Of a stretch of DNA of 23,541 nucleotides, positions 6,086 to 13,492 are shown piece by piece; position 1 is the stretch's first letter, and each line of letters opens with the position of its first letter. Below the pieces are notes generated by a model that saw only the letters and a list, made by a program, of their open reading frames with translations, was not told the origin of the DNA and made no database searches. Made by a program: the position numbers and the translations under genes. The stretch comes from DRGT01 sp035685445. GTDB lineage: Archaea; Thermoproteota; Nitrososphaeria; Nitrososphaerales; Nitrosopumilaceae. Location: the NCBI GenBank assembly GCA_035685445.1, contig DASSAK010000055.1, forward strand, positions 1-23,541, read 5' to 3'.

Positions 6086-6760
6086 ATGTCTCTTGATTCA
6101 GCAATTGCATCATTAAAGCGAGGAGAATTTGTTTTACTCTATGACTCTGCAGGAAGAGAAAATGAAATTGATATGGTTGTTGCAGCTGAATTAATTACAC
6201 CAGAACATGTTGCAAGAATGCGTCAGCATGCAGGAGGATTACTTTGTCTTGCAATTGATAATTCATTTGCTCAAAGTCTAGGCCTAAGATACATGCATGA
6301 CATTCTCTCAAATTCTGATTCGTTTGATTCTCATTCAAAAGAAATGATTATGGGTCGTGCACCATACGGAGACCATCCAACATTTTCAATTTCTATAAAT
6401 CACTATCAAACATACACAGGTATTACTGATCAAGATAGGGCCCTGACCATTAGAGAGATAGCAAATCTACACAAGCTAGAAAATAAACAAAAAAAGTTTA
6501 TTTCCTCATTTAAGACTCCTGGACACGTTCCAATGTTGTTAGCTTCAAAGGGCTTGCTTGCAACCAGACAGGGTCATACAGAAATGTCAGTTTATTTGGC
6601 ACAAATAGCTGAACTTGCTCCAGTCACTGCTATTTGTGAAATGATGGATGCTGAAACATATTCAGCATTATCTTTTGAAAAAGCCCAAAAATATGCAAAA
6701 CAAAATGCCATTCCTTTTGTTGATGGCAAAGAACTAATAGAATACGCTAAGGTGCATTAA
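6086..6760 (+). CDS. ribB: 3,4-dihydroxy-2-butanone 4-phosphate synthase
   Basis: The 224-residue enzyme converts ribulose 5-phosphate to 3,4-dihydroxy-2-butanone 4-phosphate and formate, giving the four-carbon unit for lumazine. DSAGRENEIDMVVAAE holds the conserved acidic loop, MRQHAGGLLCLAI follows, and TRQGHTEMSVYLAQIAEL with the later EMMD completes the active site. The length fits stand-alone RibB (about 217), with no GTP cyclohydrolase II domain. The start at 6086 (MSLDSAIASLKRGEF) is supported by the TATA box 26 bases upstream; an in-frame GTG at 6029 would add 19 unlikely hydrophobic residues. ribH begins 2 bases after the stop, so the two are cotranscribed. Confidence 0.95.
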   Translation: MSLDSAIASLKRGEFVLLYDSAGRENEIDMVVAAELITPEHVARMRQHAGGLLCLAIDNSFAQSLGLRYMHDILSNSDSFDSHSKEMIMGRAPYGDHPTFSISINHYQTYTGITDQDRALTIREIANLHKLENKQKKFISSFKTPGHVPMLLASKGLLATRQGHTEMSVYLAQIAELAPVTAICEMMDAETYSALSFEKAQKYAKQNAIPFVDGKELIEYAKVH

Positions 6761-6762
6761 TT

Positions 6763-7179
6763 TTGAATATTGCAATAGTGGCTTCGGAATTTAATGAGCA
6801 AGTGACATCTAGAATGCTTTCAGTAGCTCAAGAAAAAGCAAAATCGCTTAAATTAGATATAAAATACATCTGCAAAGTACCAGGTGCATTTGATATACCT
6901 ATTTTAGTTGATGCGTTACTACAGAAAAAAAATATTGATGCTGTAGTGACACTTGGCGCAATCATCAAAGGTAAAACAAAACACGATGAAGTAATTGCCC
7001 ATTCTACTACTAACAAATTATCTGAACTATCAATAAAATATCAAAAACCTGTTTCATTGGGAATTAGTGGTCCGGGAATGCAGGAACGACAAGCCTACGC
7101 TAGAATTAGGCCTGTCGCTGAAAGAGCAGTTGAGGCTGTTATAAAAATATCAAAAGAGCTAAAGAGGATTCAGAAATGA
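6763..7179 (+). CDS. ribH: 6,7-dimethyl-8-ribityllumazine synthase
   Basis: The 138-residue protein starts at a TTG (MNIAIVASEFNEQVTSRML) and joins the ribB product with 5-amino-6-ribitylaminouracil to give lumazine. The substrate loop PGAFDIP, the GAIIKGKTKHDEVI loop with the catalytic-region histidine, and the SLGISGPG segment are all present. The length is standard for icosahedral or pentameric lumazine synthases. Spacing to ribB is 2 bases, and the stop overlaps the GTP cyclohydrolase III start by 4 bases (ATGA), so translation is likely coupled. Confidence 0.94.
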   Translation: MNIAIVASEFNEQVTSRMLSVAQEKAKSLKLDIKYICKVPGAFDIPILVDALLQKKNIDAVVTLGAIIKGKTKHDEVIAHSTTNKLSELSIKYQKPVSLGISGPGMQERQAYARIRPVAERAVEAVIKISKELKRIQK

Positions 7180-7925
7180 TACAATTAACCATCATAAAGA
7201 TTAGTGACTATGGCCCTTGGACTATGACTTTGGGCAGTGATAGAGAGCATGAACTACAGATGCTTCAAGCCTCTCTCTACAAGGAGGTTCAAAAACTGTT
7301 TTCTGAGAAAAATTGCCTAGTTTTTCTTAATAGATCAGATGAATTTTTTGCCATTACAAACGGCCTCTCTTTAGATGACCATGTGGAAATTCAAAAAAAA
7401 TTAGAGTTATCCTTTGATCTAAAACTTTCAATGTCCATCGGTTATGCCGAATCACCATTTGAGGCAAATCTTAAAGCGTATGAAGGAAAAAAATCACAAG
7501 TATTTTTGAATAAAGAACATAACATCTATGGATTTTTGAATGGCAAAAGTGATCAAAAAGTAACAATAATGCACATGGATGTTGAAGATCTTACATCAAC
7601 ACGTAAAACAAAATCTCCATATGAAATATCCTCTTCAATCTTTAAACTTTATGCAAAAATGTCTGAATTTTTTCTTGACAAAAAGGCAATGACATTTTTT
7701 ATGGGTGGTGATAACTTTATGATAGTCTCTAGTAAAAATTCAAAAGAACATGCAAAGGAATTTCTTGCTTTAATAAAAAAAGAACAAGGAATTACTCTAA
7801 ATTGCGGAATAGGAACTGGAACTACTGCAAGAGAGGCTGTAAAGCTAGCTACAAAATCACTTGACACAATTAGAGAGATTAGAGATTCTGGAAAAGAAAA
7901 ACCAGAAATCTATGAAATACAATGA
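7176..7925 (+). CDS. arfA: GTP cyclohydrolase III (archaeal)
   Basis: The 249-residue protein matches archaeal GTP cyclohydrolase III. The N-terminus IKISDYGPWTMTLGSDREHELQMLQA, the SMSIGYAESPFEAN segment, HMDVEDLTS with its acidic metal-binding residues, and the FMGGDNFM and NCGIGTGTTAREA motifs are all visible. It has two related halves, as expected for the nucleotidyl-cyclase-like fold. It converts GTP to the formylamino-pyrimidine nucleotide (FAPy) and pyrophosphate, the first step of archaeal riboflavin and deazaflavin synthesis. Unlike bacterial RibA it does not remove the formyl group, so a separate deformylase is needed. It overlaps ribH by 4 bases and the amidohydrolase by 4 bases. 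Confidence 0.95.
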   Translation: MIQLTIIKISDYGPWTMTLGSDREHELQMLQASLYKEVQKLFSEKNCLVFLNRSDEFFAITNGLSLDDHVEIQKKLELSFDLKLSMSIGYAESPFEANLKAYEGKKSQVFLNKEHNIYGFLNGKSDQKVTIMHMDVEDLTSTRKTKSPYEISSSIFKLYAKMSEFFLDKKAMTFFMGGDNFMIVSSKNSKEHAKEFLALIKKEQGITLNCGIGTGTTAREAVKLATKSLDTIREIRDSGKEKPEIYEIQ

Positions 7926-9112
7926 TTTTAAAAAATTCAAGTGTGCTTTTGGGCAAGGACTTGGAATATGTTTCTTCAATTAATGTTCAAATCTCTAACC
8001 AAAAATTTAAACGATTTCAAAAAAATATTCAATCAAGTCAAAAAGAGGAAACCTTTGATTGTGAAGGTTTGCTTTTGATCCCGGGATTTATTAACTCTCA
8101 TACACATATTGGTGATTCTATTGCAAAAGATATCACATTAAACAAGTCAGTTAATGAAAAAATTCACCCTGCTTTTGGTATAAAATCAAAAATTCTCAAG
8201 AATACAAAACCATCATTACTTGCTAGTTTCATGCAAAACACATGCAAATCAATGTTACAAAAAGGAATTACAACTTTTGTTGATTTTAGGGAAGGAGGAA
8301 TCGAAGGAGTTGAAATTCTTAAAAAAGTTCTAACAAAGGTACCAATTCGTTCAATAATTCTAGGCAGAGTGGAATATTACCAAAATTCTAATCAAATTAA
8401 AAAAAATACTGGCATCTCAAGTGAAAAAAAAGCTGAATTAAGTGAGCTTTTGAAAAAATGTGATGGAATTGGGATTAGTGGGGCTAATGAAAACAGTAAT
8501 TCCGTGCTCAAATTCTACTCTGGCACAAAAAAACTCCGTGCTATTCATGCTGCAGAAACCAAAGGAAGCGTAAATTCCTCAAAACGTATGACTAGAAAAT
8601 CAGAAGTCATTCGTGCATTACAACTAAAACCTCACTTTCTAGTACACATGACCCAAGCCTCAAAAAGTGAATTATTTCTTGCATCAAAAAAGACTAGGGG
8701 AATTGTAATCTGCCCTCGTGCAAACGCTTCATTAGCAGAAGGAATTCCAAATTTACAAATGATGATTCGGACAAGATGTAACATTGCAATTGGAACTGAT
8801 AACGTAATGATCAATTCTCCTGACATGTTTAGAGAGATGGATTATCTTTGGAAAGTTTCCATGGGAATTAACAAAAAAAGAATTGATCCAAAACAAATTC
8901 TAAAGATGACAACTGTAAATGCAGGAAAACTTTTGCAAAAAGAAATTGGTACTATAGAACGTGGAAAACTTGCAGATTGTATTTTAATCGATAAACATTC
9001 TATTGATTTAGAACCTATTCATTCACCTCATGCATCAATTGTACATAGAGCATCACAAAATGCAATTAGAGCTGTAATTGTTGGAGGTAAAATAGTTCAT
9101 GGAAAAATCTAG
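7922..9112 (+). CDS. Amidohydrolase-superfamily aminohydrolase in the riboflavin operon
   Basis: The 396-residue protein has the full metal set of the amidohydrolase superfamily: His60 and His62 (GFINSHTHIGD), His209 with Glu212 (IHAAET), His242 (VHMTQAS) and Asp293 (GTDNVM). ICPRANA and SPDMFREMDYLW resemble the ATZ/TRZ/guanine and cytosine deaminase branch, so hydrolytic deamination of a heterocycle is the best family-based guess. It overlaps GTP cyclohydrolase III by 4 bases and the diaminopyrimidine reductase by 14 bases. The archaeal route needs a deformylase (ArfB, creatininase-like, not seen here) and a pyrimidine deaminase (no RibD deaminase domain here). This gene may fill one of these steps, more likely the deaminase. 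That is inference from context; the family call itself is secure. Confidence 0.88.
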   Translation: MILKNSSVLLGKDLEYVSSINVQISNQKFKRFQKNIQSSQKEETFDCEGLLLIPGFINSHTHIGDSIAKDITLNKSVNEKIHPAFGIKSKILKNTKPSLLASFMQNTCKSMLQKGITTFVDFREGGIEGVEILKKVLTKVPIRSIILGRVEYYQNSNQIKKNTGISSEKKAELSELLKKCDGIGISGANENSNSVLKFYSGTKKLRAIHAAETKGSVNSSKRMTRKSEVIRALQLKPHFLVHMTQASKSELFLASKKTRGIVICPRANASLAEGIPNLQMMIRTRCNIAIGTDNVMINSPDMFREMDYLWKVSMGINKKRIDPKQILKMTTVNAGKLLQKEIGTIERGKLADCILIDKHSIDLEPIHSPHASIVHRASQNAIRAVIVGGKIVHGKI

Positions 9113-9755
9113 ACCGTATGTAATTCTTAGCGCAGCAATTTCTCTTGATGGAAAAATAGCTACAAAAATTGGGGATTCAAAACTATCATCACAAGTAGAT
9201 AAAATTAGAGTTCATAAACTACGTGCAAAAGTTGATGCAATTTTAATTGGACAAAATACTTTACAACGTGATAATCCTCATCTTTCAGTAAGATATGCAA
9301 AAGGAAAAAACCCAATCAGAATAATTTTAGATTCACGAGGTAAAATATCATCAAAATCAAAAATTATTCAGACATGTCATAAAATTCCAACAATTATAGC
9401 AACTTCAAAAAGTATTTCTAAAAAAAATCTTCAAAGATTAAAAAAATTTTCTTTAGAAGTTATTATTGCAGGAGATAAGGAAGTAAATTTTAAACAACTT
9501 TTAAAACAACTTAGAAAAAGAAAAATAAAAAAACTACTTGTTGAGGGAGGAGGAATTGTTAATTGGGAATTTATCAAACAAGATCTTTTTGATGAGATTA
9601 TAGTGACAGTAACCCCTTTTGTTATAGGAGGTAAAAAATCAATTAGTTTAGTACAAGGAACCGGATTTTCCAAAATTTCAAAATCAACGAAATTAAAACT
9701 ATGTAAAATAAAACGTCAAAAGAATGAATTAGTATTACACTATTCAAAATTGTGA
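9099..9755 (+). CDS. arfC: 2,5-diamino-6-ribosylamino-pyrimidinone 5'-phosphate reductase
   Basis: The 218-residue protein is the stand-alone reductase domain of the RibD family. SAAISLDGKIAT begins the dihydrofolate-reductase-like fold, with DAILIGQNTLQRDNPHL, RIILDSRGKI, LLVEGGGIVNWEF and TPFVIGGKKS following in the family order. It uses NADPH to turn the ribosyl side chain into ribityl. It has no N-terminal deaminase domain, as usual in archaea and fungi, where reduction precedes deamination. The 14-base overlap with the amidohydrolase gene shows tight coupling. It is the last gene of the riboflavin cluster. The AT-rich gap after it holds the promoter of the next gene. Confidence 0.93.
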   Translation: MEKSRPYVILSAAISLDGKIATKIGDSKLSSQVDKIRVHKLRAKVDAILIGQNTLQRDNPHLSVRYAKGKNPIRIILDSRGKISSKSKIIQTCHKIPTIIATSKSISKKNLQRLKKFSLEVIIAGDKEVNFKQLLKQLRKRKIKKLLVEGGGIVNWEFIKQDLFDEIIVTVTPFVIGGKKSISLVQGTGFSKISKSTKLKLCKIKRQKNELVLHYSKL

Positions 9756-9805
9756 AATTTTATTCTTAAATTACGAGTTGTTATACATGATTTAACCTCT
9801 AAGTT

Positions 9806-9815
9806 CTTATACTAA
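9806..9815 (+). promoter_or_regulatory. TATA box for the SWIB-tailed basic protein
   Basis: CTTATACTAA is centred about 27 bases before the TTG at 9837. The spacing supports that TTG as the true start of a leaderless message. Confidence 0.55.
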
Positions 9816-9836
9816 AACTGTCATAAAATTTCGATA

Positions 9837-10100
9837 TTGGCAGCTAAAAAAAGAAGAAAGACAAAAACTAAGAGTAGAAGAACGAAACCTAAGAGCAGAA
9901 GAAAAACAAAAGCTAAGAAAAGATCTAAAAGCAAATCTAAGAGCAAAGCAAAAAGAAAACCATTTGGTGGTTATGCAATTAACTTTGCAGGGCGACAAGA
10001 CACAGTGGAACAAGTTTTTGGCAAAAAACCTGTTACTCCAAGTGAAATGACAAAGAAAATTTGGGCCTTTGTAAAATCAAGACGATTAGCAACACGATAA
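9837..10100 (+). CDS. Basic protein with a SWIB-like C-terminal segment
   Basis: The 87-residue protein starts at a TTG placed 27 bases after a TATA box. Residues 1-41 are an H1-like tail with 25 Lys/Arg residues and almost only Ser, Thr, Ala and Pro between them. Residues 43-87 differ sharply: GGYAINFAGRQDTVEQVFG, then KKPVTPSEMTKKIWAFVK and SRRL. The last part strongly resembles the second half of SWIB/MDM2 domains (G-K-x-P-V-T-x-S-E-x-x-K-x-I-W-x-Y/F-I/V-K-x-x-x-L). SWIB domains occur in eukaryotic chromatin remodellers and in chlamydial proteins, some fused to topoisomerase or H1-like tails. A chromosome-binding role is likely. The domain is shorter than a full SWIB (about 75 residues), so this may be a minimal form or only a resemblance. 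Confidence 0.78.
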   Translation: MAAKKRRKTKTKSRRTKPKSRRKTKAKKRSKSKSKSKAKRKPFGGYAINFAGRQDTVEQVFGKKPVTPSEMTKKIWAFVKSRRLATR

Positions 10101-10110
10101 AACTCTAAAG

Positions 10111-11502
10111 CTATTCTACATAATGATGATGAATAAGGTTCTCGTAGAATCTCACAGATTTTATGTTAACAAATTCTAACATTCCATAACGTGATAGTTC
10201 TCGTCCAAATCCACTATGTTTTATTCCTCCAAAAGGAATTCTTGGATCAGAAATTACTACATTATTTACACTAACAATTCCAGATTCAATTTTTCTTGAT
10301 AATTGTTCTGCCTTTGTAAGATTTTCAGTCCATATGCTAGCACCTAACCCAAACTCATTGTCATTTGCTAATCGAATTGCTTCTATTTCATTATCTACAA
10401 TTGTGATTGGTGCAACAGGACCAAAGGTTTCTTCTTTTGCTATCCTCATATCATTAGTAACGTTTTTCATAATTGTTGGTTGATAATAGTACCCTTTTCC
10501 TTCTATCTCAGATCCACCAACAAGAATGTCAGCACCTTTTTGCTTTGCATCTTCAACTATACCGGATATGGTTTCAAGACTTTCACTACTAGATAATGGA
10601 CCAACATCTGTTTCAGTTTTTGTTGGATCACCAACTTTAAGCTCTGAAGTTTTTTTCACAAATTTTTCAATAAAATCGTCTGCCACATTTTTTACAACAA
10701 AAAATCTTTTTGATGCGATGCAACTTTGTCCACAGTTGATAAAACGACCTTTAACGGCGCCCTCCGCAGCCTTCTCTATGGCTGCATCTTCTAAAACAAT
10801 AAACGGATCACTACCACCAAGCTCCAAAACACATTTTTTCAAATTTGCCGATGCTCTTTCGGCAACCTTTGCACCTGCATTAGTACTACCTGTAAATGTT
10901 ACAGCATTTACGTCGCCATCAATGAGATGATTTGCAGATTCTACACTTCCTACCAAAGTTTGAAAAATTCCTTCAGAAAAACCAGAATCTATGAAAGCCT
11001 TTTCAATCTCAATTCCACACTGCGTAGTTACACGCGAGGGCTTCATTATGATAGTATTTCCAGCCATCAAACAAGGAGCAGCAAATCGTAATCCTTGCCA
11101 ATATGGAAAATTCCATGGCATAATAGAACCAATAACTCCAAGTGGTTCAAAAGTGATGAAACTTTTTCGTGCATCTGTATTTAGAATTTCTTCTGAAAGA
11201 AAACTACTTCCATGATCTGCATAAAACTCTAATGCCCATGCACATTTTTCAACTTCGCCAATCGACTCATTAATGGTTTTTCCCATTTCAGCTGTTGCAA
11301 CTTCTGCAAGCTTTCTTTTGTTCTTGTTAAGGTATTGAACAAGATTGTAAATATAACCTCGTCTTTTCTCAAAATCTTTTTTCCATTCAGGAAAAGCTCT
11401 TTTTGCTTTTTCTACAAGACGGTTTACTCTGTCCTTGCTCATAGGATCATAGCTTGCGATCTGCTCTTCAGTAGCTGGATTAACTGTAGTAATCTGAGTC
11501 AA
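10111..11502 (-). CDS. NAD(P)-dependent aldehyde dehydrogenase, succinate-semialdehyde dehydrogenase-like
   Basis: The 463-residue enzyme has all main aldehyde dehydrogenase residues: Asn131 (IMPWNFPYW), Lys154 (IIMKPS), the FTGST cofactor loop (203-207), the general base Glu227 (LELGG) and the nucleophile Cys261 (NCGQSCIA). The short N-terminus (TTVNPATEEQIASY) and the sequence around the catalytic Cys resemble succinate-semialdehyde dehydrogenases (GabD/Sad type). In thaumarchaea such enzymes have been discussed as candidates for semialdehyde steps linked to the 3-hydroxypropionate/4-hydroxybutyrate cycle, but the direction and substrate cannot be decided here. It starts at a TTG, with AATAAATTA about 27 bases upstream (11525-11534) as TATA box, so it probably has its own promoter despite the gene 35 bases upstream. 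It converges with the SWIB-like gene, 10 bases apart. Confidence 0.9.
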   Translation of the reverse strand: MTQITTVNPATEEQIASYDPMSKDRVNRLVEKAKRAFPEWKKDFEKRRGYIYNLVQYLNKNKRKLAEVATAEMGKTINESIGEVEKCAWALEFYADHGSSFLSEEILNTDARKSFITFEPLGVIGSIMPWNFPYWQGLRFAAPCLMAGNTIIMKPSRVTTQCGIEIEKAFIDSGFSEGIFQTLVGSVESANHLIDGDVNAVTFTGSTNAGAKVAERASANLKKCVLELGGSDPFIVLEDAAIEKAAEGAVKGRFINCGQSCIASKRFFVVKNVADDFIEKFVKKTSELKVGDPTKTETDVGPLSSSESLETISGIVEDAKQKGADILVGGSEIEGKGYYYQPTIMKNVTNDMRIAKEETFGPVAPITIVDNEIEAIRLANDNEFGLGASIWTENLTKAEQLSRKIESGIVSVNNVVISDPRIPFGGIKHSGFGRELSRYGMLEFVNIKSVRFYENLIHHHYVE

Positions 11503-11537
11503 GAATTAAAACCTAAGAAAGCCGTAATTTATTTCTG

Positions 11538-11975
11538 TCACTTATTTCCTAGTGAGAAATTGTATTGAGAAAGCATTTTTACATATGATTCTATTGCTGT
11601 ATGCATATAATTTTCAAATAACTTTATGCTGGCAATTCTCATTTGTGAAAATGTCTTTAAAAAATCAGTTGACATATCAATTTGTGAAGAATATGTTTTT
11701 GTTATATTCTTCCAGTAATTGTCAAAAAACCTCAAAGTATATTGATCACAATTTAATTTATCAAAAAATTCTTTCTCTGTAATAAAGCATGTTCCATAAA
11801 GATCATCCATTGCATGCAAAAATTCACTGTAAACATCAGAATACATCTGAAAATAAGTAGGTATTTGCGATTCCATTTTTTTTATTATTTCAGAGGTGTT
11901 ACCCTTCATAATATCACACATTGAAATATCCTTCTTGGCCAAACTTTCTTTTACGGTTTCAGCTTCAGATGTCAT
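11538..11975 (-). CDS. Helical protein of unknown function (145 aa)
   Basis: I do not recognise a named family. The 145-residue protein is predicted all-helical and rich in Tyr, Phe, Met and Lys (QMYSDVYSEFLHAMDDLYG, LRFFDNYWKNITKTY, IKLFENYMHTAIESYVKML). There is no signal peptide and no conspicuous catalytic motif. Long amphipathic helices with regular aromatic residues recall phasin-like or PhaE-like proteins, but that is only a structural impression. Its start overlaps the stop of the upstream gene by 4 bases (ATGA), so the two are translated together and probably interact or share a task. Confidence 0.75.
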   Translation of the reverse strand: MTSEAETVKESLAKKDISMCDIMKGNTSEIIKKMESQIPTYFQMYSDVYSEFLHAMDDLYGTCFITEKEFFDKLNCDQYTLRFFDNYWKNITKTYSSQIDMSTDFLKTFSQMRIASIKLFENYMHTAIESYVKMLSQYNFSLGNK

Positions 11976-12349
11976 AGATTTCCAATTATTTTGAGAACTT
12001 TTTGAGCAAATTTTTCAATATCAATTGAAGGTTCAACTGATATCATCAAAATGTTATTGTTTATTGGAAAACTCATCATCACAACTTTTTCTCTTCTAGA
12101 AGCAGAATATTTTACAGGACCCAAACTATAATCAAATTCCATTCTCATAGATACTCGTAAGGCTAACTCCATGTACATTTTTTGTCTTTCTGCTTCGTCT
12201 TCATATGGCAATATTCCTTCTTTAAAACCACCCGCAACCAACTTTCCCATATTATTAATCAAGCCGGCAAATCTAATCTCATCTTCTTTTAGTAAGAGAT
12301 CACATTTTTGTTGAAAAATATTGTATTCATGAGATTTTTGTTCTGACAT
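11972..12349 (-). CDS. Thaumarchaeal conserved protein, DUF6659-like
   Basis: The 125-residue protein has a pattern I recall from many small thaumarchaeal proteins (DUF6659-type): DEIRFAGLINNMGKLVAGGF, then EDEAERQKMYMELALRVSMR, FDYSLGPVKYSASRREKVVMMSF, and a C-terminal LMISVEPSIDIEKFAQKVLKII. The order of a strand with a glycine turn, helix, three strands and a final helix is reminiscent of Roadblock/profilin-like folds, which often act as regulatory dimers. Its function is unknown. It starts at the ATG at 12349, with a GGGAGG stretch about 15 bases upstream that may be a ribosome site. It overlaps the next gene by 4 bases. The call of the DUF rests on memory of the pattern. Confidence 0.78.
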   Translation of the reverse strand: MSEQKSHEYNIFQQKCDLLLKEDEIRFAGLINNMGKLVAGGFKEGILPYEDEAERQKMYMELALRVSMRMEFDYSLGPVKYSASRREKVVMMSFPINNNILMISVEPSIDIEKFAQKVLKIIGNL

Positions 12350-12419
12350 ATTTTACTTTAATTCCTCCCAAATTTGTATTTAGGGTTATGTCCAAATTTT
12401 CATTACAAAGATTTAAGAC

Positions 12420-12935
12420 TCAGAAAACTTGTTGCATATCGTTTTTTATCTCATCGATCTTTTTTGCAAAGGCCTTTTTGGCTTTTTCATTCTTTTTTAG
12501 GTTTAGGACTTGGCCACATGAAGGACACTTGAACATTGCTTCTAACGAATCCTCAAAGGTAACACGTGGACAGTCCTCGTTACCACAATGATAAAACTCT
12601 GAAGAATTCTCGTAATCTAACCTTTGTTGTAATCTTTCACCGATCTTCTTTTTCTGATTTTCAATAAAGTTCTCAACCTCTTCACGTCTTGAACGCCATC
12701 TGTAAACAAACCAGCCTTTTCGTTCATCCTTGACTCTAATTCCCGTAATCAGTGATTTTCCAAACAAGTCATACAGAACCTTTCTAACCATATTGATTCT
12801 CAATCCTGTAGAGCTAGCAATTTCTTCATCGGTTGCATCTTCTGCTTTCAAAAGTGAACGTGCAACTTTTAGATACTCATCACCACCAATCATTGCGGCA
12901 ATTTTTACAAAAGGGTCTTCGTATTTGTCAACCAA
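12420..12935 (-). CDS. tfe: Transcription initiation factor E, alpha subunit (TFE)
   Basis: The 171-residue protein has an N-terminal winged helix (about 10-80; EEIASSTGLRINMVRKVLYDLFGKSLI), a charged linker helix (85-108) and a C-terminal zinc ribbon with Cys117, Cys122, Cys137 and Cys140 (HCGNEDCP, KCPSCG). This is the architecture of archaeal TFE alpha, the homologue of TFIIE alpha. It helps RNA polymerase open promoters and contacts the polymerase clamp. It starts at a TTG (MVDKYEDPF), with CTATAAAG about 20 bases upstream (near 12950-12957), inside the gap after Trm56. It may therefore be transcribed both alone and with the cluster upstream. The C-terminal tail (145-171) is Lys-rich. Confidence 0.95.
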   Translation of the reverse strand: MVDKYEDPFVKIAAMIGGDEYLKVARSLLKAEDATDEEIASSTGLRINMVRKVLYDLFGKSLITGIRVKDERKGWFVYRWRSRREEVENFIENQKKKIGERLQQRLDYENSSEFYHCGNEDCPRVTFEDSLEAMFKCPSCGQVLNLKKNEKAKKAFAKKIDEIKNDMQQVF

Positions 12936-12961
12936 TCTAAATTCTTGACTTTATAGGATTA

Positions 12962-13492
12962 TTAATCCCTTGTCTTGTTCATCACAACATTTTTGCCTTG
13001 TTTTGTAGGAATTATCTTTCTGTGAGCATTTTTAAAAGAGGCCTGAAATTGCCTTCCTTTCAAAATTCTATCTAGTAATATTGCTAATGCACTAATTTCT
13101 GAATGAGGTTGGCTACCAATAGCTACATTATGGTCAGCCAAGTCATAAACTTCTCTTGGAACTTTTTCTGCTCCTACCACTATTAAAAAATCATCTTTGT
13201 CTTTTAGTTTAGATTCAATATCGTTGATATTTTCACCATACATTGTAAGATGAATAATTTTGGCAGATTCTTTTTTTTCTTTTATAACTTGTTTCCAATT
13301 ATCAATAAATGAAATTTCAAAATTACCCCCCCAAGTTTTATTAATTTTTTCAAGCGTATCTTTAATCTCAGGATTTATCTCATTCATGTAAATTCTAGAT
13401 GCTCCAAACGCTCTTGCCACAAGGGCAACATGAGTAGTAACTCTATCGTCTCTTACAAGTCGCTGCCCAATTCTTAATACTTCAATTACCAT
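12962..13492 (-). CDS. trm56: tRNA (cytidine(56)-2'-O)-methyltransferase
   Basis: The protein of about 176 residues is an archaeal SPOUT-class methyltransferase. The N-terminal MVIEVLRIGQRLVRDDRVTTHVALVARAFG block, HLTMYG, VVGAEKVPREVYDLADHNVAIG and the trefoil-knot region QPHSEISALAILLDR are the aTrm56 signature. It methylates the ribose of C56 in the T-loop of tRNAs using S-adenosylmethionine. An ATG at 13504 lies in frame, but the family normally begins as MxIEVLRxGxR, so 13492 is preferred. It overlaps the end of hflX by 11 bases, showing coupling. TFE follows after 26 bases. Confidence 0.93.
   Translation of the reverse strand: MVIEVLRIGQRLVRDDRVTTHVALVARAFGASRIYMNEINPEIKDTLEKINKTWGGNFEISFIDNWKQVIKEKKESAKIIHLTMYGENINDIESKLKDKDDFLIVVGAEKVPREVYDLADHNVAIGSQPHSEISALAILLDRILKGRQFQASFKNAHRKIIPTKQGKNVVMNKTRD

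Noticed and set aside
10526..10930. 134-residue plus-strand frame opposite the aldehyde dehydrogenase
   Set aside because: It lies wholly antisense to a gene with intact catalytic motifs and has no promoter or recognisable domain.
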